Below, in pieces: positions 1 to 5,950 of a stretch of 6,847 nt of DNA. Position numbers and translations under genes: made by a program. The stretch comes from CAYMEV01 sp964431655 [NCBI: uncultured bacterium] (lineage in GTDB: Bacteria; CAYMEV01): the NCBI GenBank assembly GCA_964431655.1, contig CAYSKJ010000160.1, positions 1 through 6,847 on the forward strand, in the 5' to 3' direction. How positions within the stretch are numbered: the stretch's first letter is position 1; every line of letters begins with the position of its first letter. Under the pieces are notes generated by a model, which was not told the DNA's origin, did not search any database, and saw nothing but the letters and a program-made list of their open reading frames with translations.

Positions 1-67
1 GGTACTCCATGCCTTCCGAGGCGGAAAGGCAGAGGCATGCCGACAGGCATGCAATGGCAAAGAGCAT
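1..67 (-). CDS. N-terminal fragment of a possible exported protein or lipoprotein, cut by the window edge
   Basis: Downstream of clpB, on the same strand, an open frame reads M-L-F-A-I-A-C-L-S-A-C-L-C-L-S-A-S-E-G and continues off the window. It is a short hydrophobic stretch ending in small residues, as in a signal peptide. LSAC matches the lipobox pattern, although the residues after that Cys are still hydrophobic, so ordinary signal peptidase cleavage near S-A-S is as likely. The start is unresolved. ATG at 67 lacks a well-placed ribosome binding site. TTG at 73 lies 11 bases after AAAGGG. TTG at 103 follows AGGCGG by 5 bases, would overlap the clpB end, and adds a charged stretch (SNKEREIKALR) that makes a more typical n-region. 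The gene would be co-directional with clpB and probably co-transcribed. With only 22 codons visible, no function can be given, and a chance open frame is possible. Confidence 0.4.
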   Translation of the reverse strand, partial: MLFAIACLSACLCLSASEGMEY

Positions 68-77
68 TCTCAATGCT
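63..77 (+). terminator. Short stem-loop, weak terminator candidate just after clpB
   Basis: AGCATT-CTC-AATGCT is a perfect 6-bp stem with a 3-base loop. On the plus strand it is followed by TTTATTT, so it would act best on a plus-strand transcript entering from outside the window. On the clpB strand it is followed only by CTTTG, a poor U-tract. It also overlaps the start of the possible small CDS on the minus strand. The stem is short and AT-rich, so this is a weak call. Confidence 0.22.
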
Positions 78-92
78 TTTATTTCCCTTTCT

Positions 93-2687
93 TTATTCGA
101 CAAACAATCCGCCTTCTCTTATGCTCAGCCTGATTTTTTCTTTCACGCTTCCCTCAATTATCTTCTTTGCAATTATTGTCTCAATGCGGTTCTGTATATA
201 CCTGTTCAAAGGCCTGGCGCCGTACATGGGGTCATAGGACTCTTTTGCCGCAAAGCGGTATACCTCCTCATCAACCTCCAGCTGAATATCCATGGAGGCC
301 ATCCTGTCCGCCAGGTAGCCGAACTGAAGCCTGGCAATATCCACCAGGTTCTCCTCGGTAAGGGGATTGAAGATTATGGTCTCATCAAGCCGGTTTAAGA
401 ACTCGGGCTTGAAATGGTTTTTCAGCTGTCCCAGGACCTGGGCCTTTATATTTTCAGGTATACTGCCGTCCCTGGAGCAGTTCTCCAGAAGAAGGACAGA
501 ACCAATATTGCTTGTCATTATGATTATGGTATTCTTGAAATCAACGGTATGTCCCTGATTGTCCGTCAGCCTTCCGTCATCCAGGACCTGGAGAAGAACA
601 TTGAACACATCGCTGTGGGCCTTCTCTATCTCGTCAAAAAGCAGGACTGAATAGGGTTTTCTCCTGATTACTTCCGTAAGCTGTCCCCCCTCGTCATAAC
701 CCACATAACCGGGAGGAGCCCCGATCAGCCTGGAAACGGAATGCCTCTCCATGTATTCGGACATGTCTATCCTTACTATATTGTTCTCACTGTCAAAAAG
801 GGCCTCCGCCAGGGCTCTGGCGACCTCAGTCTTCCCCACCCCCGTGGGGCCCAGGAATATACAGCTGGCTATGGGCTTTTTGGGGTCCTTCAGGCCCGAC
901 CTGCTCCTTAAAATAGCATTGGCGATTATCCTCACCGCATCATCCTGGCCGATGACCCTCTTATGCAGTATATCCTCCAGGTTTAGAAGCTTCTGCTTTT
1001 CCCCCTCCATAAGCTTGGAGACCGGTATCCTGGTCCATTTTGAGACCACCTGGGCTATCTCTTCCTCCGTAACCTCCTCTTTAAGGAGCCTTCCCTCGCT
1101 TTCATGCTTTTCAAGCCTCTGCTCATACTCCTCCAGGTCTTTTTCCAGCTTTACCAGCTTCCCGTATTTCAGCTGGGCTGCCCGGTTAAGGTCATATTCC
1201 CTTTCGGACTTCTCTATCTCCTTCTTTACAGCCTCTATTTCCTTCTTTATATCCCCTAAATGGGATATGACCGTTTTTTCCTCCTCCCATTTCAGCTTCA
1301 GGGCTGACATCTTTTCCTTCAGCTCTGCCAGCTGTTTTTCTATCTCTTTCAGCCTCTCCCGGGACTTTTCATCCTTCTCGGCCTTTAAAGCCTGGAGCTC
1401 GATCTCCAGCTGTATGGACCTCCTGCTGAGCTCGTCAAGCTCTGCAGGCATGGAGTCTATCTCGGTCCTTATCATGGAGGCCGCCTCATCCATAAGGTCT
1501 ATGGCCTTATCGGGAAGGAAGCGGTCTGTTATATACCGGTCTGAGAGTACAGCCGCCTGGACCAGGGCTGTATCCCGTATCCTGATCCCGTGGTGCACCT
1601 CGAACCTTTCCTTAAGCCCCCTCAATATGGATATGGTCTCCTCCACATCCGGAGGCTCCACCATTACAGGCTGGAACCTTCTCTCCAGGGCCTTGTCCTT
1701 TTCAATATATTTCCTGTACTCATCCGTGGTGGTGGCCCCGATGCACCTGAGCTCCCCCCTGGCAAGCATGGGCTTGAGCAGATTGCCGGCATCCATGGCT
1801 CCCTCGGACTTGCCTGCCCCTACTATATTATGGAGTTCATCAATGAACATGATAATCCTGCCCTGGGACCTGGCAATCTCATTTAATACCGCCTTCAGCC
1901 TCTCTTCGAACTCCCCCCGGTACTTTGCCCCGGCAATGAGCGCCCCCATATCCAGGGCCCATATGGTCTTGTCCTTCAGGCTCTGGGGCACATCCCCCCT
2001 CAGTATCCTGTCGGCAAGGCCTTCGGCGATGGCAGTCTTGCCGACCCCGGGGGACCCGATAAGGACAGGGTTGTTCTTTGTCCTTCTGGAGAGTATCCTT
2101 ATAACCCTCCTTATCTCCTCATCCCTTCCTATCACAGGGTCAAGCCTGTTTTTCCTGGCATCCTCGATAAGGTCCCTTCCGAACCTTGCCAGGGCTTCAT
2201 AGGTTTCCTCAGGGTTCTGGGAGTCCACCTTGGTCTGCCCCCTTATCTCAACCAGGACCTCCAGTATCCTTTTCCTGTCAATCTCATAATTCTCAAATAT
2301 TCTGCTTACAGGGCTTGTCTTTGATTCACCGCACATGGCAAGAAGCAGGTGCTCAATGCTCACAAACTTGTCCTTCATCTGGTTTGCTTCCTGCTCCGCC
2401 CTGTATATCATACTGTTCAGGGCTCCCGATATATAGAGGTGCTCAGGGGTTTCTTTCAGCCCCTGGACCTTGGGGAGCCTGTCAATCTCCCTTTCCGCAT
2501 CGGCAGTCAGCCTTTCATTGTTTACGCCCAGCTTCTCAAAAATCCTGAAAGCCAGGCCGTCCCTGTCCTGGATAAGGGAGTAAAGGAGATGGATGACTTC
2601 TATTGACTGATTGCCGTTATTCATGGCAATGTTCTGAGAAAGCATCAGGGCTTCCTGGCTTTTCTGAGTCAGTTTCTCAACATTCAT
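93..2687 (-). CDS. clpB: ATP-dependent protein disaggregase ClpB (Hsp100)
   Basis: Cytosolic hexameric AAA+ chaperone that, with DnaK/DnaJ/GrpE, threads aggregated proteins through its central pore and releases them for refolding. The 864 residues are full length (E. coli 857). Domains in order: two Clp N repeats (about 1-145). AAA1 has Walker A GSPGVGKT at 211-218, pore loop K255-Y256-R257-G258, Walker B with D283 and E284, and arginine-finger ERRF at 335-338. The long coiled-coil middle domain (about 405-540, rich in Lys/Glu heptads) separates ClpB from ClpA and ClpX; ClpC has a shorter one. AAA2 has Walker A GPTGVGKT at 613-620, pore loop GYVG at 660-663, Walker B D685/E686, R766 in NRLDE and sensor-2 R825 in GARPLNR. 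A ClpP-binding IGF/L-type loop is not evident, as expected. The ATG is preceded by AGGAGG at 7 bases. Position 212 is Ser where Glu is usual. It lies 15 bases after the oxidoreductase gene, so it is probably co-transcribed. No CIRCE or CtsR operator is visible. Confidence 0.97.
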   Translation of the reverse strand: MNVEKLTQKSQEALMLSQNIAMNNGNQSIEVIHLLYSLIQDRDGLAFRIFEKLGVNNERLTADAEREIDRLPKVQGLKETPEHLYISGALNSMIYRAEQEANQMKDKFVSIEHLLLAMCGESKTSPVSRIFENYEIDRKRILEVLVEIRGQTKVDSQNPEETYEALARFGRDLIEDARKNRLDPVIGRDEEIRRVIRILSRRTKNNPVLIGSPGVGKTAIAEGLADRILRGDVPQSLKDKTIWALDMGALIAGAKYRGEFEERLKAVLNEIARSQGRIIMFIDELHNIVGAGKSEGAMDAGNLLKPMLARGELRCIGATTTDEYRKYIEKDKALERRFQPVMVEPPDVEETISILRGLKERFEVHHGIRIRDTALVQAAVLSDRYITDRFLPDKAIDLMDEAASMIRTEIDSMPAELDELSRRSIQLEIELQALKAEKDEKSRERLKEIEKQLAELKEKMSALKLKWEEEKTVISHLGDIKKEIEAVKKEIEKSEREYDLNRAAQLKYGKLVKLEKDLEEYEQRLEKHESEGRLLKEEVTEEEIAQVVSKWTRIPVSKLMEGEKQKLLNLEDILHKRVIGQDDAVRIIANAILRSRSGLKDPKKPIASCIFLGPTGVGKTEVARALAEALFDSENNIVRIDMSEYMERHSVSRLIGAPPGYVGYDEGGQLTEVIRRKPYSVLLFDEIEKAHSDVFNVLLQVLDDGRLTDNQGHTVDFKNTIIIMTSNIGSVLLLENCSRDGSIPENIKAQVLGQLKNHFKPEFLNRLDETIIFNPLTEENLVDIARLQFGYLADRMASMDIQLEVDEEVYRFAAKESYDPMYGARPLNRYIQNRIETIIAKKIIEGSVKEKIRLSIREGGLFVE
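2226..2244 (-). promoter_or_regulatory. Candidate internal translation start in clpB (short isoform lacking the N-domain)
   Basis: Codon 154 of clpB is GTG (2228-2226). It is preceded by AAGGGGG ending 9 bases upstream, one mismatch from AAGGAGG. In E. coli, ClpB is also made as a shorter form from an internal GTG at Val149. The local contexts align there (RG-x3-V followed by D/N and Q, ahead of the conserved LDPVIGRD). Initiation here would give a 711-residue protein lacking the N-terminal domain. The G-run may simply reflect codon choice (AGG GGG), so use of the site is inferred. Confidence 0.35.
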
Positions 2688-2694
2688 ATCTCAC

Positions 2695-2700
2695 CCTCCT
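2695..2700 (-). promoter_or_regulatory. Strong ribosome binding site of clpB in the intercistronic gap
   Basis: A perfect AGGAGG sits 7 bases before the clpB ATG and starts 2 bases after the TAA stop of the upstream oxidoreductase. Ribosomes terminating on the first gene are therefore well placed to start on clpB. The site fixes the clpB start at 2687. Confidence 0.85.
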
Positions 2701-2702
2701 TA

Positions 2703-3470
2703 TTAGATATCTATCCTTCCCACTGGGGACATATAGACAACGAATTCATCATCGCCGTCCGCCCCGATAAGATTATCCATCAGTATCTGGTTGTATGCCG
2801 CTATTGCGCATGTCCCGCACTGTATGCTCTCGCATGCAAGGTAAAGGTTCTGGCACAGATGGCCGGCATCTATAAGCATGGGCTTGTGCCCCCCTATATG
2901 GTATCTCCATTCGTTCCTGTAGGGAATACAGCTCCAGATAAATACAACGGCGCTCTTTGCAACGAATATCTGCCCCAGGGTAGCCTTGTCCAGCTTATCC
3001 TCCAGTTCCTCCACCCTTCCCATGCTCAAAAGCCCGTTATCAAAGGGCAAATACCGGTAGAGACCCTTTTCAAGGCCCTTTACATTATTGACTACCAGGT
3101 AGGTCTCAAAGGGATGCCTTGCTCCGGCGGACGGGACAGACCTCAAGGAAGCATAGTCATTGTCAATGACCTTATGTACCCCCTGGGTTGCCCACAGAAG
3201 GTAGCTAAGCTCCTCAAAGGACAGGGGCTCCTGGTTATACTTCCGGTGGGACCTCCTTCTGGTAATTATATCAATGATCTTATCCCTTTTCAGCTCTATC
3301 CCATCAAATCCCGGCAGGGGAACAATACTGGCATCCCCGGGACGGGGCTTCTGAAGGGGAGGCCTCGGAAGGCCCTTCTCCTGGTCTGATTCCTCAACGT
3401 CGGTCTCGATGGCAAGCATGCCCCCGAGGTTTGACTTCATGAAACATCTGTATCTTTTTATCTTGTCCAT
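2703..3470 (-). CDS. SagB/ThcOx-type nitroreductase-family FMN oxidoreductase
   Basis: The 255 residues fit the nitroreductase fold, SagB-type dehydrogenase subgroup. Family features: an N-terminal stretch with E-K-G-L-P-R-P-P ahead of the core (about 32-39); the FMN-phosphate region RRRSHRKY (71-78); the lid helix LSFEELSYLLWATQG (83-97); SVPSAGARHPFE (111-122), which contributes to the flavin site; and DAGHLCQNLYLA (201-212), with the closing GTC motif (219-221). SagB proper oxidises thiazolines and oxazolines in peptide toxins, but no YcaO cyclodehydratase, precursor peptide or transporter is present. This is therefore one of the free-standing homologues whose substrate is unknown. It has no signal peptide and is probably cytosolic. 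Cys206, Cys213, Cys218 and Cys221 make the C-terminal helix region unusually cysteine-rich. The ATG is supported by AGAGAGG 8 bases upstream. It appears to be the first gene of an operon with clpB. Confidence 0.88.
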   Translation of the reverse strand: MDKIKRYRCFMKSNLGGMLAIETDVEESDQEKGLPRPPLQKPRPGDASIVPLPGFDGIELKRDKIIDIITRRRSHRKYNQEPLSFEELSYLLWATQGVHKVIDNDYASLRSVPSAGARHPFETYLVVNNVKGLEKGLYRYLPFDNGLLSMGRVEELEDKLDKATLGQIFVAKSAVVFIWSCIPYRNEWRYHIGGHKPMLIDAGHLCQNLYLACESIQCGTCAIAAYNQILMDNLIGADGDDEFVVYMSPVGRIDI

Positions 3471-3497
3471 AATATTAACCTCTCTTCTGAATTTTAT

Positions 3498-3526
3498 ATT
3501 TTAGCTGTAAACTGCATTAATTTAAA
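3498..3526 (-). promoter_or_regulatory. Weak sigma-A-type promoter candidate for the oxidoreductase-clpB operon
   Basis: Read on the minus strand, TTTAAA (3526-3521; 4 of 6 to TTGACA), a 17-base spacer and TAAAAT (3503-3498; 5 of 6 to TATAAT) lie just before the ribosome binding site AGAGAGG (3485-3479). The 104-base gap is very AT-rich, so box matches are cheap. An overlapping TATAAA (3498-3493) is an alternative -10. No heat-shock operator (CIRCE or CtsR type) is visible in this gap. Confidence 0.38.
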
Positions 3527-3574
3527 GCTTTTATTTAATACAGCAGTAAGGCCCGGCATGTTTCCTTTATGGCT

Positions 3575-4504
3575 TTATTTTAGGCTGTTTCTCTCAATAA
3601 ACACCCCCCCCCGGTAGCCCTGTATGTCCCCGTTCCTTTCGGCATTATCAAGCCTTTTCTGAGCCCAGAGGCAGTAATCGGTATTTATCTCTATCCCGCA
3701 GTAATGCCTTCCCAGCTTCTTTGCCGCCACCAGGAAGGCTCCGGATCCGCAGAATGGGTCCACTACAAGACCCCCCTCCGGGCATGAGGCCAGTATAAGC
3801 TTTGCGCCTAGCTTTTCCGGCTTCTGGCAGGGGTGGTCGGTATTCTCCCTCATGGACCAGTAGGGCACCGTTATATCATCCCAGAAATTAGAGGGATGTG
3901 TAAGCCTGAAGTTTCCATCCCCGCTCTCCTGCCACCCCTTAGGCTTTCCGTTTTCCCTGTAGGGTGCTATTACCCTCTTTCTTACCATGACCGAACCGAC
4001 ATCAAAGTAATATTTTCTGGATGCCGTTGCAAACCAGATATCCTCGGTGCAGTTCTTCCAGTTGCTTTTTGCCCCCCTGCCCTTCTCCCTCTGCCATGTT
4101 ATCCTGTTCCTGATAATAAGGTATCTGTCCAGTACCTGGTATAAGACAGGACTGCTCCTCCAGTCCCCGCATATATAGAGGCTCCCCTTATCCTTCAACA
4201 GCCTTGCAACCCCGGGAAACCAGCTCTCAAGATACCTCTCATATTCAGAATCCCCGGACCTGCTGAACTTGATGCCGTGGAAGTTCTTATTCAGATTATA
4301 AGGCGGGTCAATAATTATCAGGTCTGCGCATTTATCCGGGAAATTACCTATAACATCAAAGAGATTGTCATTGAATATCCTGTCCCTTATGCCTTCTTCA
4401 GAAAGGACCGCATCCCCGTGGCTCAGCTTTCCTGCAAGTTCATCTCTCTCTGCCTCTTCAAGCAATAAGGTCCGGTTCCTGGGAGCCCTATCCTTTTTTT
4501 CCAA
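3575..4504 (-). CDS. Site-specific DNA methyltransferase, beta-class N6-adenine type, apparently solitary
   Basis: Transfers a methyl group from S-adenosylmethionine to adenine in a specific DNA sequence. In the 309 residues, catalytic motif IV (DPPY, 66-69, in DLIIIDPPYN) comes first and the SAM-binding motif DPFCGSG (249-255), followed by GIEIN (270-274), comes near the C-terminus. A motif-X-like HPCQKPEKL is at 224-232. This order defines the beta class (N6_N4_Mtase family), and DPPY favours N6-adenine. The recognition region is probably about 140-220; the target site cannot be read from sequence. The start is TTG, the only start codon after an in-frame TAA 18 bases upstream, with GGAAAAGG just ahead. 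No endonuclease gene adjoins it, so it is either an orphan regulatory methylase or a restriction-modification remnant. A G9 tract covers codons 298-301 near the 3' end. It appears to have its own promoter. Confidence 0.92.
   Translation of the reverse strand: MEKKDRAPRNRTLLLEEAERDELAGKLSHGDAVLSEEGIRDRIFNDNLFDVIGNFPDKCADLIIIDPPYNLNKNFHGIKFSRSGDSEYERYLESWFPGVARLLKDKGSLYICGDWRSSPVLYQVLDRYLIIRNRITWQREKGRGAKSNWKNCTEDIWFATASRKYYFDVGSVMVRKRVIAPYRENGKPKGWQESGDGNFRLTHPSNFWDDITVPYWSMRENTDHPCQKPEKLGAKLILASCPEGGLVVDPFCGSGAFLVAAKKLGRHYCGIEINTDYCLWAQKRLDNAERNGDIQGYRGGVFIERNSLK
3604..3612 (-). repeat. G9 homopolymer inside the methyltransferase gene
   Basis: Nine consecutive G residues on the coding strand encode the R-G-G-V junction near the methyltransferase C-terminus. 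Gain of one G gives R-G-G-G-V-Y then TGA. Loss of one gives a different tail of about seven residues ending in TAA. Slippage would therefore replace only the last nine or so residues. It is the longest homopolymer I noticed; runs of six are common here because of CCC and GGG codon preference. Confidence 0.9.
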
Positions 4505-4513
4505 TACCCTTTT

Positions 4514-4558
4514 CCTGCCTTAATGTATTCCTTTACATAATAAGACAATCCAGGCAGG
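4514..4558 (-). promoter_or_regulatory. Nested inverted repeats over the methyltransferase promoter and leader (possible operator)
   Basis: The outer arms are CCTGCCT (4514-4520) and AGGCAGG (4552-4558), a perfect 7-bp inverted repeat. The inner arms are ATGTA (4523-4527) and TACAT (4534-4538), a perfect 5-bp repeat around TTCCTT. One outer arm sits in the promoter spacer and the other next to the ribosome binding site. The inner dyad spans the -10 edge and the expected transcription start. This layout suits a repressor site, for instance autoregulation. The binding protein is unknown and chance is not excluded. Confidence 0.4.
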
Positions 4559-4565
4559 TAATCAA
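4537..4565 (-). promoter_or_regulatory. Sigma-A-type promoter of the methyltransferase gene
   Basis: On the minus strand, TTGATT (4565-4560, 4 of 6) and TATTAT (4542-4537, 5 of 6) are separated by exactly 17 bases. The predicted transcription start near 4530 gives a leader of about 26 bases before the TTG codon, with GGAAAAGG just ahead of the start. This is the best-formed promoter in the window and implies the methyltransferase is transcribed independently of the upstream glycosyltransferase gene. Confidence 0.58.
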
Positions 4566-4615
4566 TTTTTTTCCTTGCTCTGCAAAAATATCAAAAGCCT
4601 TTATAAAACCGTCCC

Positions 4616-5950
4616 TCAACCCCCGGGATACTGTATATCCACAATTCCCAGCCTGTCATCCACGGTAATAACAGGATACCCGGCATCCTCCCCCTTATGA
4701 AGCCTGTATCTCCTGTTATCATTCTCAAAAAAATAACTGAAAGCCTTGCCCCTCCCCAGATGCCACCAGAAGGGAGGAATATCCCATAAGGGCACCCGCG
4801 AAGGGTTGGTATGACTGTCCAGTGCTCTTATAAATACTATCGGGTAATCCTCCAGATCTACCTGCCTGACCTCATCCAGAAAAACCCTTACATTTTTCCC
4901 CAGGGGCTTTCTGGCATAAAGGACAGCACTGTTTATGCCGAGATAGAGGTTTAAACCTGCTATGAGTACCAGAAAGATTGCAAATATTGAGGGCTTTGCA
5001 TACTTCTCAAACACATAAAGAAGGGAGCATAAATAGAAAATATAAGGAAGGGCAATGTAATTATCGTACTTTTGATAAACCAGGAAGGCAAAGGGAATAA
5101 AAAAGCCTGTAGACAATAAAATAAAGGCAGACAGGATTCTATCCCTGGTGATAATTGCAATACCGATAAGGATTATCAGAGACAGGGCAGCCACTGCCGG
5201 CATCCTCCCGGCGTAAAAGCAGAAATTGGAGATAAACTGCCCTGCAGATAGACTGGTGCTGTAGGGACTTGTCTCGGGAGCACTGCTGTAGGTAAAAACA
5301 AAGAGCAAAATAAACAGCAGCCCGAAAGCAATATATGCCAGGCTCTGCCTTGCAGATACTTTATTATATGCCAAAAGCATGGCGCCGGGGAGTACAAAAA
5401 CAAAAAATACATTGCTGAATATTCCTGCCAGAAATATCAGGAACAAAAACAATAATCTAAGTCCGGGCTTTAGATTCTCAACCATACTGATATATAAAAA
5501 GAGAAAAACAAATAAATGACCTATAAGATGCTGTGAGTTAGAAAGCCAGGAGAAATTTGAAATGGTGGGATATCCTGCAAAATACATCAGAGACGCCACA
5601 CAGGGAAGGTATTTCAGCCGGAACACCTGCCTGCATAAATGGAATAGAATATATGCATTGAATACAATTATTAAAAAATTAAATAAATAAAATAAAAATG
5701 CCTGGGAATGGAATATTCTCTGAAGGCTGAACCAGTACAGATTCCTGGACAAAAACCTTGTAATATAATGAAACTGGCTGAACCCCCCCCGGGTATTAAA
5801 GATCCTCTGCATACCCGTATTATCCCTGAATTCCCATAGAAACGAAAAATCATCCTGGTAAAACCATGCATCTGCTGAATAATATACATAAAATGCGGTA
5901 AACCCTATGAAGAATAACGATAAGAATATCTTAAAATGCTTTGGGCTCAT
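4616..5950 (-). CDS. Polytopic membrane protein, probable GT-C-fold glycosyltransferase
   Basis: The 444 residues have about ten or eleven hydrophobic membrane segments (first about 8-26, then about 86-106, 111-128, 138-156, 163-195, 203-220, 251-267, 272-291, 297-314, 320-337). A soluble C-terminal tail of roughly 100 residues follows. Directly after the first segment comes YQDDFSFL (31-38). A paired acidic motif in the first outer loop is typical of GT-C glycosyltransferases, which use polyprenyl-phosphate sugars outside the membrane. SNFSWLSNSQHLIGHLF (131-147) is reminiscent of the W-x-S region in O-glycosylating GT-C enzymes. Donor and acceptor are unknown; a role in envelope glycan assembly is inferred. 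The start ATG directly precedes the first membrane segment but has only a poor ribosome binding site (GGA 14-16 bases upstream). A G8 tract interrupts codons 54-56. The neighbour upstream is a broken second glycosyltransferase. Composition is AT-richer than clpB. Confidence 0.7.
   Translation of the reverse strand: MSPKHFKIFLSLFFIGFTAFYVYYSADAWFYQDDFSFLWEFRDNTGMQRIFNTRGGFSQFHYITRFLSRNLYWFSLQRIFHSQAFLFYLFNFLIIVFNAYILFHLCRQVFRLKYLPCVASLMYFAGYPTISNFSWLSNSQHLIGHLFVFLFLYISMVENLKPGLRLLFLFLIFLAGIFSNVFFVFVLPGAMLLAYNKVSARQSLAYIAFGLLFILLFVFTYSSAPETSPYSTSLSAGQFISNFCFYAGRMPAVAALSLIILIGIAIITRDRILSAFILLSTGFFIPFAFLVYQKYDNYIALPYIFYLCSLLYVFEKYAKPSIFAIFLVLIAGLNLYLGINSAVLYARKPLGKNVRVFLDEVRQVDLEDYPIVFIRALDSHTNPSRVPLWDIPPFWWHLGRGKAFSYFFENDNRRYRLHKGEDAGYPVITVDDRLGIVDIQYPGG
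5783..5790 (-). repeat. G8 homopolymer early in the glycosyltransferase gene
   Basis: Eight consecutive G residues on the coding strand encode R54-G55-G56, about 160 bases into the 444-codon gene. A one-base change would move translation into frames that stop about 35-40 codons later (one at 5671), giving a truncated product with only the first membrane segment. In the current sequence the frame is intact. Confidence 0.9.

Noticed and set aside
9-398. Plus-strand open frame of 129 codons at the left end
   Set aside because: It overlaps the conserved ClpB C-terminus in antisense and shows no family features or good ribosome binding site.
751-2202. Long plus-strand open frame of 483 codons opposite clpB
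   Set aside because: It is antisense to the highly conserved ClpB core, is serine/leucine-rich low-complexity, and has no recognisable motif. It is a shadow produced by the codon bias of clpB.
1765-2887. The 13-base word AAGCATGGGCTTG occurs in both clpB (about 1765) and the nitroreductase-like gene (about 2875)
   Set aside because: Both encode K-P-M-L with the same preferred codons; it is codon-level coincidence, not a repeat element.
2859-3389. Plus-strand open frame of 176 codons opposite the nitroreductase-like gene
   Set aside because: It is an antisense shadow: the minus-strand protein has clear FMN-binding motifs, while this translation has none.
3471-3574. Search for CIRCE or CtsR heat-shock operators ahead of the oxidoreductase-clpB operon
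   Set aside because: No TTAGCACTC/GAGTGCTAA pair and no GGTCAAA-type tandem heptads could be seen in this gap or near the clpB start.
4566-4615. Rho-independent terminator after the glycosyltransferase gene
   Set aside because: T-rich stretches are present, but no convincing GC-rich stem precedes them on the minus strand.
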